Assembly: GCA_009887195.1 (NCBI GenBank)
Contig: QXXX01000031.1
Coordinates: forward strand, 1-34,006
Source of the DNA: Candidatus Poseidoniales archaeon
GTDB taxonomy: Archaea > Thermoplasmatota > Poseidoniia > Poseidoniales > Poseidoniaceae
Length of the DNA stretch: 34,006 nucleotides
Direction: 5' to 3'
Positions 9,161-18,012 of the stretch are shown piece by piece. The notes below the pieces were generated by a model that saw only the letters and a list, made by a program, of their open reading frames with translations, had not been told where the DNA came from and searched no databases. Each line of letters starts with the position of its first letter. Positions within the stretch are counted from its first letter, which is position 1. Position numbers and translations under genes: made by a program.

Positions 9161-10648
9161 ATGGCTCTAAGGGTGCATGATACTAGACGCAGAGAGAAGG
9201 TTGCCTTCTCGACAATGCATCCAGGTAAAGTATCGATGTATGTCTGTGGGGTAACCGTTTACGATAGTTGTCACTTAGGCCACGCAAGATGTTATCTTGC
9301 GTTTGACTTGATTCACCGCTGGCTAGAGGCTTCTGGTTTTGATGTTCATTATGTGCAAAATTTCACCGATATTGATGATAAAATAATCACTCGAGCCAAT
9401 GAGATTGGCGGTGATTGGCGGAAATTAGTTGACGATAATATCGCTGGATACTACGAAGATATGGATGCCCTCAACATTTTGCGTGCCGATGATTATCCTA
9501 GATGTACAGATTATGTTGATGATATGATTCGAATCACTCAAGACCTTATCGACAAAGAAAATGCCTATGTAGCCGATGATGGAGTTTATTTCCATGTCGA
9601 TTCAGCACCGGAAAAGTATGGTGTATTGACAGGTCAAAACATCGACGCAGTACGTTCAGGAGCGGGTGGAAGAGTCCAAGGAACTGGTTCGTCAAAACGA
9701 GATCACAAAGATTTCGCATTGTGGAAAGCAGCCAAACCTGGAGAGCCGACTTGGGACTCTCCATGGGGTCCAGGCAGGCCCGGTTGGCACATCGAATGTA
9801 CCGCAATGTCCATGGATTACTTTGGTGAACAATTCGATATTCACGGTGGCGGGCATGACTTGAGGTTCCCTCATCATGAAGCAGAGATTTTCCAAGGTGA
9901 ATGTCATACTGGCTGTTCTCCAGTTGTCCATCATTGGCTGCATAATGGATTTGTCAATATTGATGGAGAGAAGATGAGTAAATCACTTGGTAACTTTTGG
10001 ACCATCAAAGACATTCTTCAACAAGTTGATGCAATGGTGCTAAGGTTTGCGTTAATCAATGCCCACTACCGGTCACCAATCGACATGAATGAGGTTCTGC
10101 TCAAAGATGCAGAACGAAATTACAACAGAGTGCTTGAATGTTATATTACTGCCTTGAAAGGCATGGTTACCGAATCACCAGTGACATTACCGCACCCAGA
10201 TATCACTTCCAAACAGACTCTGATAAAATCACTAGCAATGCTTGAGAAAATGGGCGAAGGTTTCGCCATGGCAATGGATGATGATTTCAACTCCAGAAAT
10301 GCCGTCGCTAAAGTTCTTGGAGCAGTCCGTGAGATTTCCAAAACTTTGGCTAGTGGACTTGATGAAGCAGATAAGGATGCTTTTTCGCATTACGCTGTTG
10401 ATTGGCTGGAAGAAACCGCTGGTAAAGTGTTGGGGATTTTACCTACTCGTGAATTTGCTTTGCTAGAGCCTGAAGAAGACCCTCGCAGGGCAGAAATAGC
10501 GCCTCGTGTAGAAGAACTGTTAGTCAAAAGAGCAGAAGCTAGAGCCAACAAAGATTGGCCTACAGCCGATTTAATCCGTGATGAATTGAAGTCAATGGGT
10601 GTAGTAGTAACCGATTCTGCTGACGGCCCGGTTTGGGACTTAGAATAA
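9161..10648 (+). CDS. cysS: Cysteinyl-tRNA synthetase
   Basis: [16 protein letters not shown] start internal to ORF 9074..10648; [23 protein letters not shown] (HIGH), [34 protein letters not shown]. Confidence 0.97.
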   Translation: MALRVHDTRRREKVAFSTMHPGKVSMYVCGVTVYDSCHLGHARCYLAFDLIHRWLEASGFDVHYVQNFTDIDDKIITRANEIGGDWRKLVDDNIAGYYEDMDALNILRADDYPRCTDYVDDMIRITQDLIDKENAYVADDGVYFHVDSAPEKYGVLTGQNIDAVRSGAGGRVQGTGSSKRDHKDFALWKAAKPGEPTWDSPWGPGRPGWHIECTAMSMDYFGEQFDIHGGGHDLRFPHHEAEIFQGECHTGCSPVVHHWLHNGFVNIDGEKMSKSLGNFWTIKDILQQVDAMVLRFALINAHYRSPIDMNEVLLKDAERNYNRVLECYITALKGMVTESPVTLPHPDITSKQTLIKSLAMLEKMGEGFAMAMDDDFNSRNAVAKVLGAVREISKTLASGLDEADKDAFSHYAVDWLEETAGKVLGILPTREFALLEPEEDPRRAEIAPRVEELLVKRAEARANKDWPTADLIRDELKSMGVVVTDSADGPVWDLE

Positions 10649-10698
10649 TTGATTATTTTAACAGCAGGCAATATTGCCACTTTGCTAATTGATCAACT

Positions 10699-13644
10699 TT
10701 ATTTCTTCTTACCAGGCGGTTTAAGATCAGGTAATACCGGGACGAATTGTTTAGGTTCGTGCTCTTCCATTACGTTGAGGAATTCATCAAGACTGATTAC
10801 TCCATCTCCATTAGCATCAAAGGTTTCTAGCATTGCGTCAATATCTGAAACTTTGACAGAATCTTTGAGTAGCGTGTTAACCGCAGTTCTAATCTCTCTC
10901 CTTGAGACATAGCCATCGTCGGTTTGGTCAATCGCGGTAAATAGTCTAACAGCTGATAATCCAGACGACTTCATGGCACTAGCAACTTTATCCTTGATAT
11001 CAATGGATTTTGCATCACTAGACTCATTCTCAGTTTCTTCAGTTTCTAGCATGGCGGTTTCATTGAGTTCATCATCATCCCATATCTTGTCAACAACTGA
11101 ATTCTGCGAGGTTAATAGCTCATCATCATCACTAGTTTTACTGATTACATATAATCCGAACATTAGCGCAACTACGATAATTAGTAAAATCAATTTCAAT
11201 TGATTCTTAGTGCCTTCATCAGCCTCGGCGTCATCGGCAAAATCATCTTCAGGTAAGTCGGTAAACATGTCATCCTGATCATCGGTATTATTCTCATCAG
11301 TAGGGCCAGGCAAGGTGGTAGTGTCACCAGTGTTATCGGTGCTGCCGCTATTATCGCCAGTGTTGTCATTATTGTTATCGGTATTACCACCGTTGTTATT
11401 GCCGGAATTATCATCACCAGGTAATACAACATTGACGTTTGTTCTATCGCCATTTACCATCTCAACGGTGTAATAGTCATCATATAGTTTGGTCATGTCA
11501 ATGTGGTAATTGGCATGAGTAGACCGGTTAATTACGTCAAAATAACGTGCATCACCAGAAGTAAAAATTGGATCTAGTGTCATATTCTTCAAGTGAGAAA
11601 CATCGTCACGGTAATCACCGTCAAAAGTTGAATTTAGCCAAGCATTGATTTCACTATCAGTCATATCACTGAATTCATTCCAGTTTTCTTTCATGTCATT
11701 AAATTCGTGGCGCATTGCCATTGCGAGTCCCGCTTCGATTTCCGCAAAGGTTTGACTGCCATCAACTTCAGTCATTGATGTTACATCAACCGCTTTTTGA
11801 AAATCATGGCCATTGACGTATTCCCAGTCATCACCTTGTAATTGCTGCATCAAATCGATGTCGCCAAATACCGCTTTACCTTGCACAACAGTTAGTGCAA
11901 CATCCGCATCAATTGCCTCGATTAAGTTACGATATGGGTCTTCATGGAAGGTGTCTATCACGACTAAATCAGCAAATAAGTCTGCTTTAACTCGACCAAC
12001 GAAAGGCGTCCACCCTGTAGCATCAGCCGGGTTTGAGGTGACCATTTCTACCAGCTCATAGTTGCTGAAGTGTCCGTTCATGTTGTTACTATTCCACAGG
12101 TCAGCGACCTTCAGTTCATGGAAGTTGTTTTTTGAACCACTAGGTCCCCAATCAGGCGAGATGGAGATGCTAACTCCTGCTTGGTCAGCAGCGACCACAT
12201 CAGTAGTGTCGCCGTACAAGAGAAGATTAGATAGTGGCGACCAAACCAGTTCAGAGCCAACGCTGGCCATCTTACTAAACTGTGAGGAATCAAGCGCAGT
12301 GCCGTGGATGACAACGGTTTCATCCATGATCAAACCCTTATCCCAAAGCGCATCGAATTCTGCTTTGCTGGATGAATCGACACCTTCTGCAAGATGAACA
12401 AACCAAGCATTGAGGGTGCCAGATTCACTTTGGCTGATTAGGTGGCTACCAGTATAATCACTATCAGCAGCACCGCAAACAGCACATGTTGAGATTCCGT
12501 CTTGACCGAAGTTGTATAATTCAACATTTCGTGAAAGTATGCTGTCCCATGCTTGAGTACCAGAACTTGGTGAGCCTTGCATTGCTGTTACGCCACCTGA
12601 AACCGCTTGGACTTCAGCGTACTTCATCTGTTCACTTGCCATGTCCCAGCGGTAATTAGATTGGATATTGGTCTTCATCCAAGTGATACTTGGACCATAA
12701 TCCCAATTATTACCCCATTGGTACCTGTTGGTGTAACCGCCTTCTTCGGATTGTTGTGCATCACTCAGATGCACATCAAAGTCCCAAAGCGGGATGTGGT
12801 TGTAATGTACGTGATTATGTAAATCAATTAGACCAGGATAGATTGTCCCATCAGTATTGACAATTGGTACATCAGAGAAATCTACTCCTGCCGGTGGGTT
12901 TGCATTTGACGCCCAAACACCAGTGATTTTGCCATCTCGAATCATCACATTACCGTCATTGATGACGTTAGTTTCGCCGTCCATAGTAACGACTCGTCCT
13001 TTGAGTAAGAATGCTCTAGAGGAATCAGTATTGCTTAATTTGTAACACTTGACGATGTTATCAGGTACAGTATAGTCACCAGAAAAGTCAGCAGCTCTGC
13101 CCGGAGTCGGGTCATCTTTAGTCAGTACGCCATTTTCTTCAATATATGACTGACCATAACTAGAGTCTCCAGCCGGGAATGACATACTATCTACAATAGT
13201 TGAGGAAGTATCGCTAATGGATACAGTCTCGCCGTCAAAATAGCTTAGGTCAAGGTCAGAGTCAGCACGGAATACAACGATTCGCGCATCAGCATTTAGC
13301 ATTGTATCGTAAGCCAACTGACACGGAGGACTACCGCTAGTAGTTGACAAAATCCAGCTGGAGATATCTTCTGCCGAATCTCCAGAGTTCCAAATTTCAA
13401 TGAATTGGTCGCTATATTTGCCATAATCTTGGTCGCCGTTCCAATCTACTGCCCCGTAAAGGTTAGTACTATTTTCGTTAGAAACTAGATTATTTGGACT
13501 GATAAATAATTCCGAAATAACGATGTCAGCAGCCCGACCAGAAGCATTACTTTCACTGTTTTCTTCAAGGTTGTCAGTAGCATAAGTCCAAGGGCTTAGA
13601 ACCATGAGCAGAAGGATTGTAGAGGCAATGAGCATCCGTCGCAT
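10699..13644 (-). CDS. Secreted, membrane-anchored amidohydrolase with N-terminal lamin-tail-like domain and C-terminal EF-hand pair
   Basis: Signal peptide MRRMLIASTILLLMVLSPWTYA; LTD-like ADIVISELFISPN...DQFIEIWNSGDSAEDISSWIL; amidohydrolase signature YPGLIDLHNHVHYNH plus ETVVIHGTAL; Asn/Asp/Gly linker; TM LKLILLIIVVALMFGLYVI; two EF-hands. Confidence 0.85.
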   Translation of the reverse strand: MRRMLIASTILLLMVLSPWTYATDNLEENSESNASGRAADIVISELFISPNNLVSNENSTNLYGAVDWNGDQDYGKYSDQFIEIWNSGDSAEDISSWILSTTSGSPPCQLAYDTMLNADARIVVFRADSDLDLSYFDGETVSISDTSSTIVDSMSFPAGDSSYGQSYIEENGVLTKDDPTPGRAADFSGDYTVPDNIVKCYKLSNTDSSRAFLLKGRVVTMDGETNVINDGNVMIRDGKITGVWASNANPPAGVDFSDVPIVNTDGTIYPGLIDLHNHVHYNHIPLWDFDVHLSDAQQSEEGGYTNRYQWGNNWDYGPSITWMKTNIQSNYRWDMASEQMKYAEVQAVSGGVTAMQGSPSSGTQAWDSILSRNVELYNFGQDGISTCAVCGAADSDYTGSHLISQSESGTLNAWFVHLAEGVDSSSKAEFDALWDKGLIMDETVVIHGTALDSSQFSKMASVGSELVWSPLSNLLLYGDTTDVVAADQAGVSISISPDWGPSGSKNNFHELKVADLWNSNNMNGHFSNYELVEMVTSNPADATGWTPFVGRVKADLFADLVVIDTFHEDPYRNLIEAIDADVALTVVQGKAVFGDIDLMQQLQGDDWEYVNGHDFQKAVDVTSMTEVDGSQTFAEIEAGLAMAMRHEFNDMKENWNEFSDMTDSEINAWLNSTFDGDYRDDVSHLKNMTLDPIFTSGDARYFDVINRSTHANYHIDMTKLYDDYYTVEMVNGDRTNVNVVLPGDDNSGNNNGGNTDNNNDNTGDNSGSTDNTGDTTTLPGPTDENNTDDQDDMFTDLPEDDFADDAEADEGTKNQLKLILLIIVVALMFGLYVISKTSDDDELLTSQNSVVDKIWDDDELNETAMLETEETENESSDAKSIDIKDKVASAMKSSGLSAVRLFTAIDQTDDGYVSRREIRTAVNTLLKDSVKVSDIDAMLETFDANGDGVISLDEFLNVMEEHEPKQFVPVLPDLKPPGKKK
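10783..10818 (-). other. EF-hand loop 2 (DANGDGVISLDE)
   Basis: Canonical 12-residue loop D-x-N-x-D-G-x-I-S-x-x-E. Confidence 0.85.
10894..10929 (-). other. EF-hand loop 1 (DQTDDGYVSRRE)
   Basis: Canonical 12-residue loop D-x-T-x-D-G-Y-V-S-x-x-E, 37 residues before loop 2 (normal EF-hand pair spacing). Confidence 0.8.
11210..11420 (-). repeat. Low-complexity Asn/Asp/Gly/Thr linker coding repeat
   Basis: Encodes NNNGGNTDNNNDNTGDNSGSTDNTGDTTTLPGPTDENNTDDQDD...; near-repeated tta/gtt/atc-rich trinucleotides on the + strand. Confidence 0.7.
13081..13533 (-). other. Lamin-tail-like (LTD) domain region of the amidohydrolase
   Basis: ADIVISELFISPN...FIEIWNSGDSAEDISSWIL...PGRAADFSG typical LTD layout. 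Confidence 0.55.
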
Positions 13645-13698
13645 GTGTTGACCTTACAGACCAAGGACATTAACTCAGCGGTCAAGTGTTAGCGACGA

Positions 13699-13706
13699 TT
13701 ATATCA
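13699..13706 (+). promoter_or_regulatory. Candidate TATA box (TTATATCA) of the thioredoxin-peptidase operon
   Basis: 26-33 nt upstream of the ATG at 13732; leaderless-type spacing. Confidence 0.45.
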
Positions 13707-13731
13707 TAGACCCCTTCAAAATGGAAATGCC

Positions 13732-14106
13732 ATGGCTACTGTAGAACTTAGTGAACCAGTCTTTGCTGAAACTATCGACAACAATGAAATTGTAATACTA
13801 GATTTTTGGGCTGAATGGTGCGGTCCATGCAAAGCCTACGGGCCAGTCTATGAGCGAGTTTCAGAAGAATTCCCCAACGTTTTATTCGCCAAAATAAATA
13901 CCGAGGAACAACCAGAACTTGGCCGTATGTTCAATATTAGATCGATTCCAACAACTATTGCTTTCAAACAACAAATTGGCGTTTTCATGCAGCCCGGTGC
14001 ACTACCAGAAGATGCGCTTCGTGATTTGGTTAAGATGCTGGAGACTCTTGACATGGACGAAGTTAGGGAAGAGATGAAAAAGATCAATGATGCAGACTCA
14101 GAGTGA
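13732..14106 (+). CDS. Thioredoxin
   Basis: [65 protein letters not shown] active site. Confidence 0.95.
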   Translation: MATVELSEPVFAETIDNNEIVILDFWAEWCGPCKAYGPVYERVSEEFPNVLFAKINTEEQPELGRMFNIRSIPTTIAFKQQIGVFMQPGALPEDALRDLVKMLETLDMDEVREEMKKINDADSE

Positions 14107-15962
14107 GTACAACTCATGCGATGATTTCAATAATACCAGCCATAGGGTTGTACATGGACTGGAAGCCTTGGCTGATGATGACCTTGATGGTTAGTCTTAG
14201 TTTATCGGGGTGTTTTGGTGAAAATTCCGAAGACACGGTTATGGTTGGGGATGGTGAATACTATCTTGAGCCATGGAATAGAGCCGAAATGCAATATGAT
14301 AATTCAGATGTATTTAGCAGAGTAAGTGTTAACGGGACTTACAATATTTCAAGCCCAGAGTCAGTGTATGTGGCTGTCCCTTCAATAACCGCTGCTGACG
14401 GTGGTGCAGGACTCACCGGCGGGGCTGAAGTTCATCTTGGCCTGTGGTTGCCTGAAATTGATGGTTGCGATTACACTGCAGCTAATGTTTCTGATGAGTG
14501 TCGAGTCCCGGTTATTGCCGATGTCGGTCCCTACTATGATGACGGTGATGTTTCAGCCACTACTCCAGCAGACCGTTTGGGTCGCTTTCTAATCGAAAAT
14601 TATGTTCCCCATGGTTATGGAGTTGCGCAAGTCTCAGTATTTGGTACCGGTAATTCTAACCATTGCATGGACTTAATGGGTACTGACGAGCAACGCGGTA
14701 TCGATGCAGCAGTTACTTGGTTAGGGGAAGCCGGTTGGTCAAACGGTAAAGTTGGCTTAATTGGTAAATCATACGATGGCTCAACTCCATGGCAAGCTGC
14801 GACTTTTGGTAATCCATATTTAGCGACAATTGTGCCGATGTCTGGATTGATTGGTGTTCACGAATTAATGTGGCGTAATGGAAGTATGGAGGCTAGAGGT
14901 GCAATAATGCATAATGGCGTTTATGGTACATTTGGCGTCGATGGTGATACGGGAGATGCTGAAAATTTCTGTGAAGGTTATATCGAAGGCTACATCAATG
15001 GCCCTGCAGCATACCAAACAGGCGGGATGGTTGATTTTGCCGGCAATACCTATTGGACAGAGCGTTCGTTTATTGGCAGAGTACTGGAAAATTATCAAGG
15101 TTCAGTTTACATCATTCAAGGAATGCAAGACTGGAACGTTGACCCACACATGGCTTTTCCAATCCATCAACAAATTGCCGATGCCGGCATCGAAGTAAAG
15201 ACCCTTGCTGGGCAATGGGCGCATGATTATCCCGATAGATTAAGCGGACACAGTTCACAAAGTAGCGGAAGAGGGGCAGAAGCATATCCATACACTCTGA
15301 GGTGGGATTGGGCTGATGAGATGCTGTATTGGTTTGATTGGTATCTAAGAGATGAAGGCAGAGCGCCCACTCTAGGGGTAGAAATGCAAGATAATCGAGG
15401 TGGATGGAGATTTGAATCAACATATCCAGCACCAGACACACAATATCTAGAAATCAATGGTGCAGATTTAGGTCCAGATGGTGTCTCAATCTCAGCCTCA
15501 TCGACAATTACCATGACTTACGGTCCATTTGAAAATAATACCTACATCGCCGGTATGCCTACTTTTCATTTACCAGTCACTCCTAGTACTCTTAATGGTG
15601 CTCATGGATTTTTAGAAATGACTGATGAATCGGGCATGCACCTTGGACATGCAGTTATGGACTTTAGATTCCATGCAGGTGGCCGTGATGGGCAACTAAA
15701 CATGGTGCCGTTTGTTCAGGTAATGGGCTTAATGGAATTTATGCCAATGGATGTATATCTAGAAGCAGGTGAATCAATTATCATCACTCTAACTCAAACA
15801 GGTGAAGATTATGTCCCTTCATCTTCTTCAATTGGTGGCTACTCTGTTGATTGGACATCTTCAACTCTAACGTTACCAATAGTCGACCGAAATTGTGATG
15901 ATTTGTTTAAAGTTCCAATGATTGAATATGATGATGAGATGTATTACAACACAGTTTGCTAA
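14103..15962 (+). CDS. Secreted lipoprotein, S15 / CocE-NonD family hydrolase (X-Pro dipeptidyl-peptidase-like)
   Basis: Lipobox [14 protein letters not shown]; nucleophile [16 protein letters not shown], acid [15 protein letters not shown], His QWAHDYPDR. True start uncertain (GTG 14103 overlaps the trx stop; ATG 14154 fits the signal peptide). Confidence 0.88.
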   Translation: MSTTHAMISIIPAIGLYMDWKPWLMMTLMVSLSLSGCFGENSEDTVMVGDGEYYLEPWNRAEMQYDNSDVFSRVSVNGTYNISSPESVYVAVPSITAADGGAGLTGGAEVHLGLWLPEIDGCDYTAANVSDECRVPVIADVGPYYDDGDVSATTPADRLGRFLIENYVPHGYGVAQVSVFGTGNSNHCMDLMGTDEQRGIDAAVTWLGEAGWSNGKVGLIGKSYDGSTPWQAATFGNPYLATIVPMSGLIGVHELMWRNGSMEARGAIMHNGVYGTFGVDGDTGDAENFCEGYIEGYINGPAAYQTGGMVDFAGNTYWTERSFIGRVLENYQGSVYIIQGMQDWNVDPHMAFPIHQQIADAGIEVKTLAGQWAHDYPDRLSGHSSQSSGRGAEAYPYTLRWDWADEMLYWFDWYLRDEGRAPTLGVEMQDNRGGWRFESTYPAPDTQYLEINGADLGPDGVSISASSTITMTYGPFENNTYIAGMPTFHLPVTPSTLNGAHGFLEMTDESGMHLGHAVMDFRFHAGGRDGQLNMVPFVQVMGLMEFMPMDVYLEAGESIIITLTQTGEDYVPSSSSIGGYSVDWTSSTLTLPIVDRNCDDLFKVPMIEYDDEMYYNTVC

Positions 15963-16023
15963 TACGTTCCAATAGTATCTTTCTTGCGCTATTCTCTTAA
16001 GCCGATGGCAAACAAAATAGCAT

Positions 16024-18012
16024 ATGGTTCTCAGTGCGCTACCAGGAGTTGGCGAAAGATTAGCCCAAAAAATGACTGACCATTTCGGTTCAGAAGATGC
16101 TGTGATCAAATCACTTAAATCAGGTGACATCGGTCAAATTGCGGAAATCGATGGTGTTTCACCTAAGCGTGCCTTGGCAATGGCACGGAGCATTGCTGGG
16201 GATAATGGACAATTCCTAGCCACTAAAGAAGCAGCCAAATTACATCAAAAACTAATCGACCAAATAACCCAGTTTATCGCATCACCAGCAACCAAGGGCC
16301 GTCTTCAACTTCTCACACCGGTTCAACAACCGGAAACTAGGCGAGAAAAAATATCGACAGCAATGGATTTCTTATCCAAACACAACAGACTTGAATTGGA
16401 ACTGAATAGTAAATTGAGCCACATTACTGGCACCAAAAATACTACGCAGCGTTATCAACGAGTCGTTGTTAGTAAAACACCAATAGATCACTTGAAGCGC
16501 TTTTGCCGAGTATTAACACCAGGAGAAAGTGAAACTTGGAAAGATTATACCGTATTTGACCAAGTAACATGGGTTGGATCTGGTGCACCTAGTGAGGTGC
16601 CTGAAGGCTGGATTGTGCTAGGAAATAATCCACAAAACGAGGTTATCGTTCCTGAAATGACTCTTGATTGGTTCAGAAAGAATCGTAAGGCACTCGAGGC
16701 AATTGCAGATATGGTTCAAATAATCAATAACCAAGAAAGCAATCATGAGTTTATGTTGAATTTTAGTGAATCGCTAAGTGGATTAAATGAACTACCGGAT
16801 TTACTGCACACGCTATATGATGAAGGCGACACAGAAAAGGCCGAACAAGTAAAAGATGAACTTTGGGCATTTGTTAAATCCTTAGAGAGTGGCGTAAACG
16901 TCGAAGTGGAGAAAACCATGAATGACGCAAAAATGGCGTTATCTGGGGCAGAATTACTTGACGCACTGGCAGACGGAACCGGTTTTCAAAGAAAGCTAAA
17001 AGAAGCCACAGGTCATGTTATTGACAATGCTATGCAACAAGCTGTCAATAAGTTAAGTGAATTTATGGAAGGCTCAGGAGTAAAAAATCCCCCAGTAATT
17101 TTCACATCAGACTGGCCAGCAAAAATAGACCGGCAAGTTATCGATAAAATTGATAGTGCACTAGAGAAGCGAATAAATGCTCAAAAAAGCGACCATGTTT
17201 ACACTATGGCTAGGAAACTTGGGCCGTTAAAACAATCTTGTGAAGATGCAGTAAGGTCTTTGATAATAATAGACCAATGGTTGTCCATTGCTCGTTGGGC
17301 AAAGCATAATTCATGCACCATGCCAGAATTAGTGCAGCACGGAATCTGGGTAAAGGAAGGTCGTCATTTACTACTTGGTATAGCAGCAGACCCAGTGACT
17401 TATGGCCTAGGGAAGGCAGCGGAAAAAGACGACAGGCAACCTCTTGCATTGCTTACTGGCGCTAATTCTGGTGGTAAAACTACATTATTAGAATTACTCG
17501 CTCATACCTGCATATTAACCCATATGGGTTTGCCAGTTCCGGCTAAACAGGCTAGAGTCGGGCGTGTAGATGCTCTACACATTCTTGCCAAGGCCGGAGG
17601 TACACAGAGTGCTGGAGCGCTTGAACAAACCTTAGTTGAACTAGCCAATGTAGTCAGCGATCCGACACCGAAGTTGATTTTGGCAGATGAATTGGAAGCC
17701 ATTACTGAACCTGGTGCCGGTGCTAGGATTATCGCCGGTATGCTAATCGCTGCCCGTTCACAACCAGACACTAGTATGATGTTGGTTACTCATCTTGCAC
17801 CTGCTATAATCAAGGCTTCTGGATGTGACGATTTTAGAGTCGATGGAATTGAAGCAAGAGGTCTAGATTCTAATTTAGAATTGATTGTAGATAGGACACC
17901 AATCAGAAATCATCTAGCTAGGTCAACTCCGGAACTAATTGTCAAGCGATTAGTAGAGCGTAGTGATGGACATGCTAAGTCTTTATTTGCTGATATATTG
18001 AATATGTTCTAG
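16024..18012 (+). CDS. HhH-domain plus MutS-family ATPase (MutS2-like/COG1193-type; not canonical mismatch-recognition MutS)
   Basis: N-terminal LPGVGERLAQKMTDHFGS...IAEIDGVSPKRA (HhH); ALLTGANSGGKTTLLELLAHTCILTHMGLPVPA Walker A; LILADELEAITEPGAGARI Walker B. Confidence 0.85.
   Translation: MVLSALPGVGERLAQKMTDHFGSEDAVIKSLKSGDIGQIAEIDGVSPKRALAMARSIAGDNGQFLATKEAAKLHQKLIDQITQFIASPATKGRLQLLTPVQQPETRREKISTAMDFLSKHNRLELELNSKLSHITGTKNTTQRYQRVVVSKTPIDHLKRFCRVLTPGESETWKDYTVFDQVTWVGSGAPSEVPEGWIVLGNNPQNEVIVPEMTLDWFRKNRKALEAIADMVQIINNQESNHEFMLNFSESLSGLNELPDLLHTLYDEGDTEKAEQVKDELWAFVKSLESGVNVEVEKTMNDAKMALSGAELLDALADGTGFQRKLKEATGHVIDNAMQQAVNKLSEFMEGSGVKNPPVIFTSDWPAKIDRQVIDKIDSALEKRINAQKSDHVYTMARKLGPLKQSCEDAVRSLIIIDQWLSIARWAKHNSCTMPELVQHGIWVKEGRHLLLGIAADPVTYGLGKAAEKDDRQPLALLTGANSGGKTTLLELLAHTCILTHMGLPVPAKQARVGRVDALHILAKAGGTQSAGALEQTLVELANVVSDPTPKLILADELEAITEPGAGARIIAGMLIAARSQPDTSMMLVTHLAPAIIKASGCDDFRVDGIEARGLDSNLELIVDRTPIRNHLARSTPELIVKRLVERSDGHAKSLFADILNMF

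Noticed and set aside
11210-11420. Possible CRISPR or tandem repeat array
   Set aside because: Repeats are short imperfect trinucleotide-scale units encoding an N/D/G linker; no fixed repeat-spacer spacing.
10973-13045. Several + strand ORFs of 60-111 aa antisense to the amidohydrolase
   Set aside because: No recognisable motifs, Ser/Leu-biased composition expected from antisense of an Asp/Asn-rich gene, no promoter or start context.
16024-18012. Canonical mismatch-repair MutS
   Set aside because: No mismatch-recognition (Phe-x-Glu) domain seen and HhH at the N-terminus; fits a MutS2/COG1193-like protein better.
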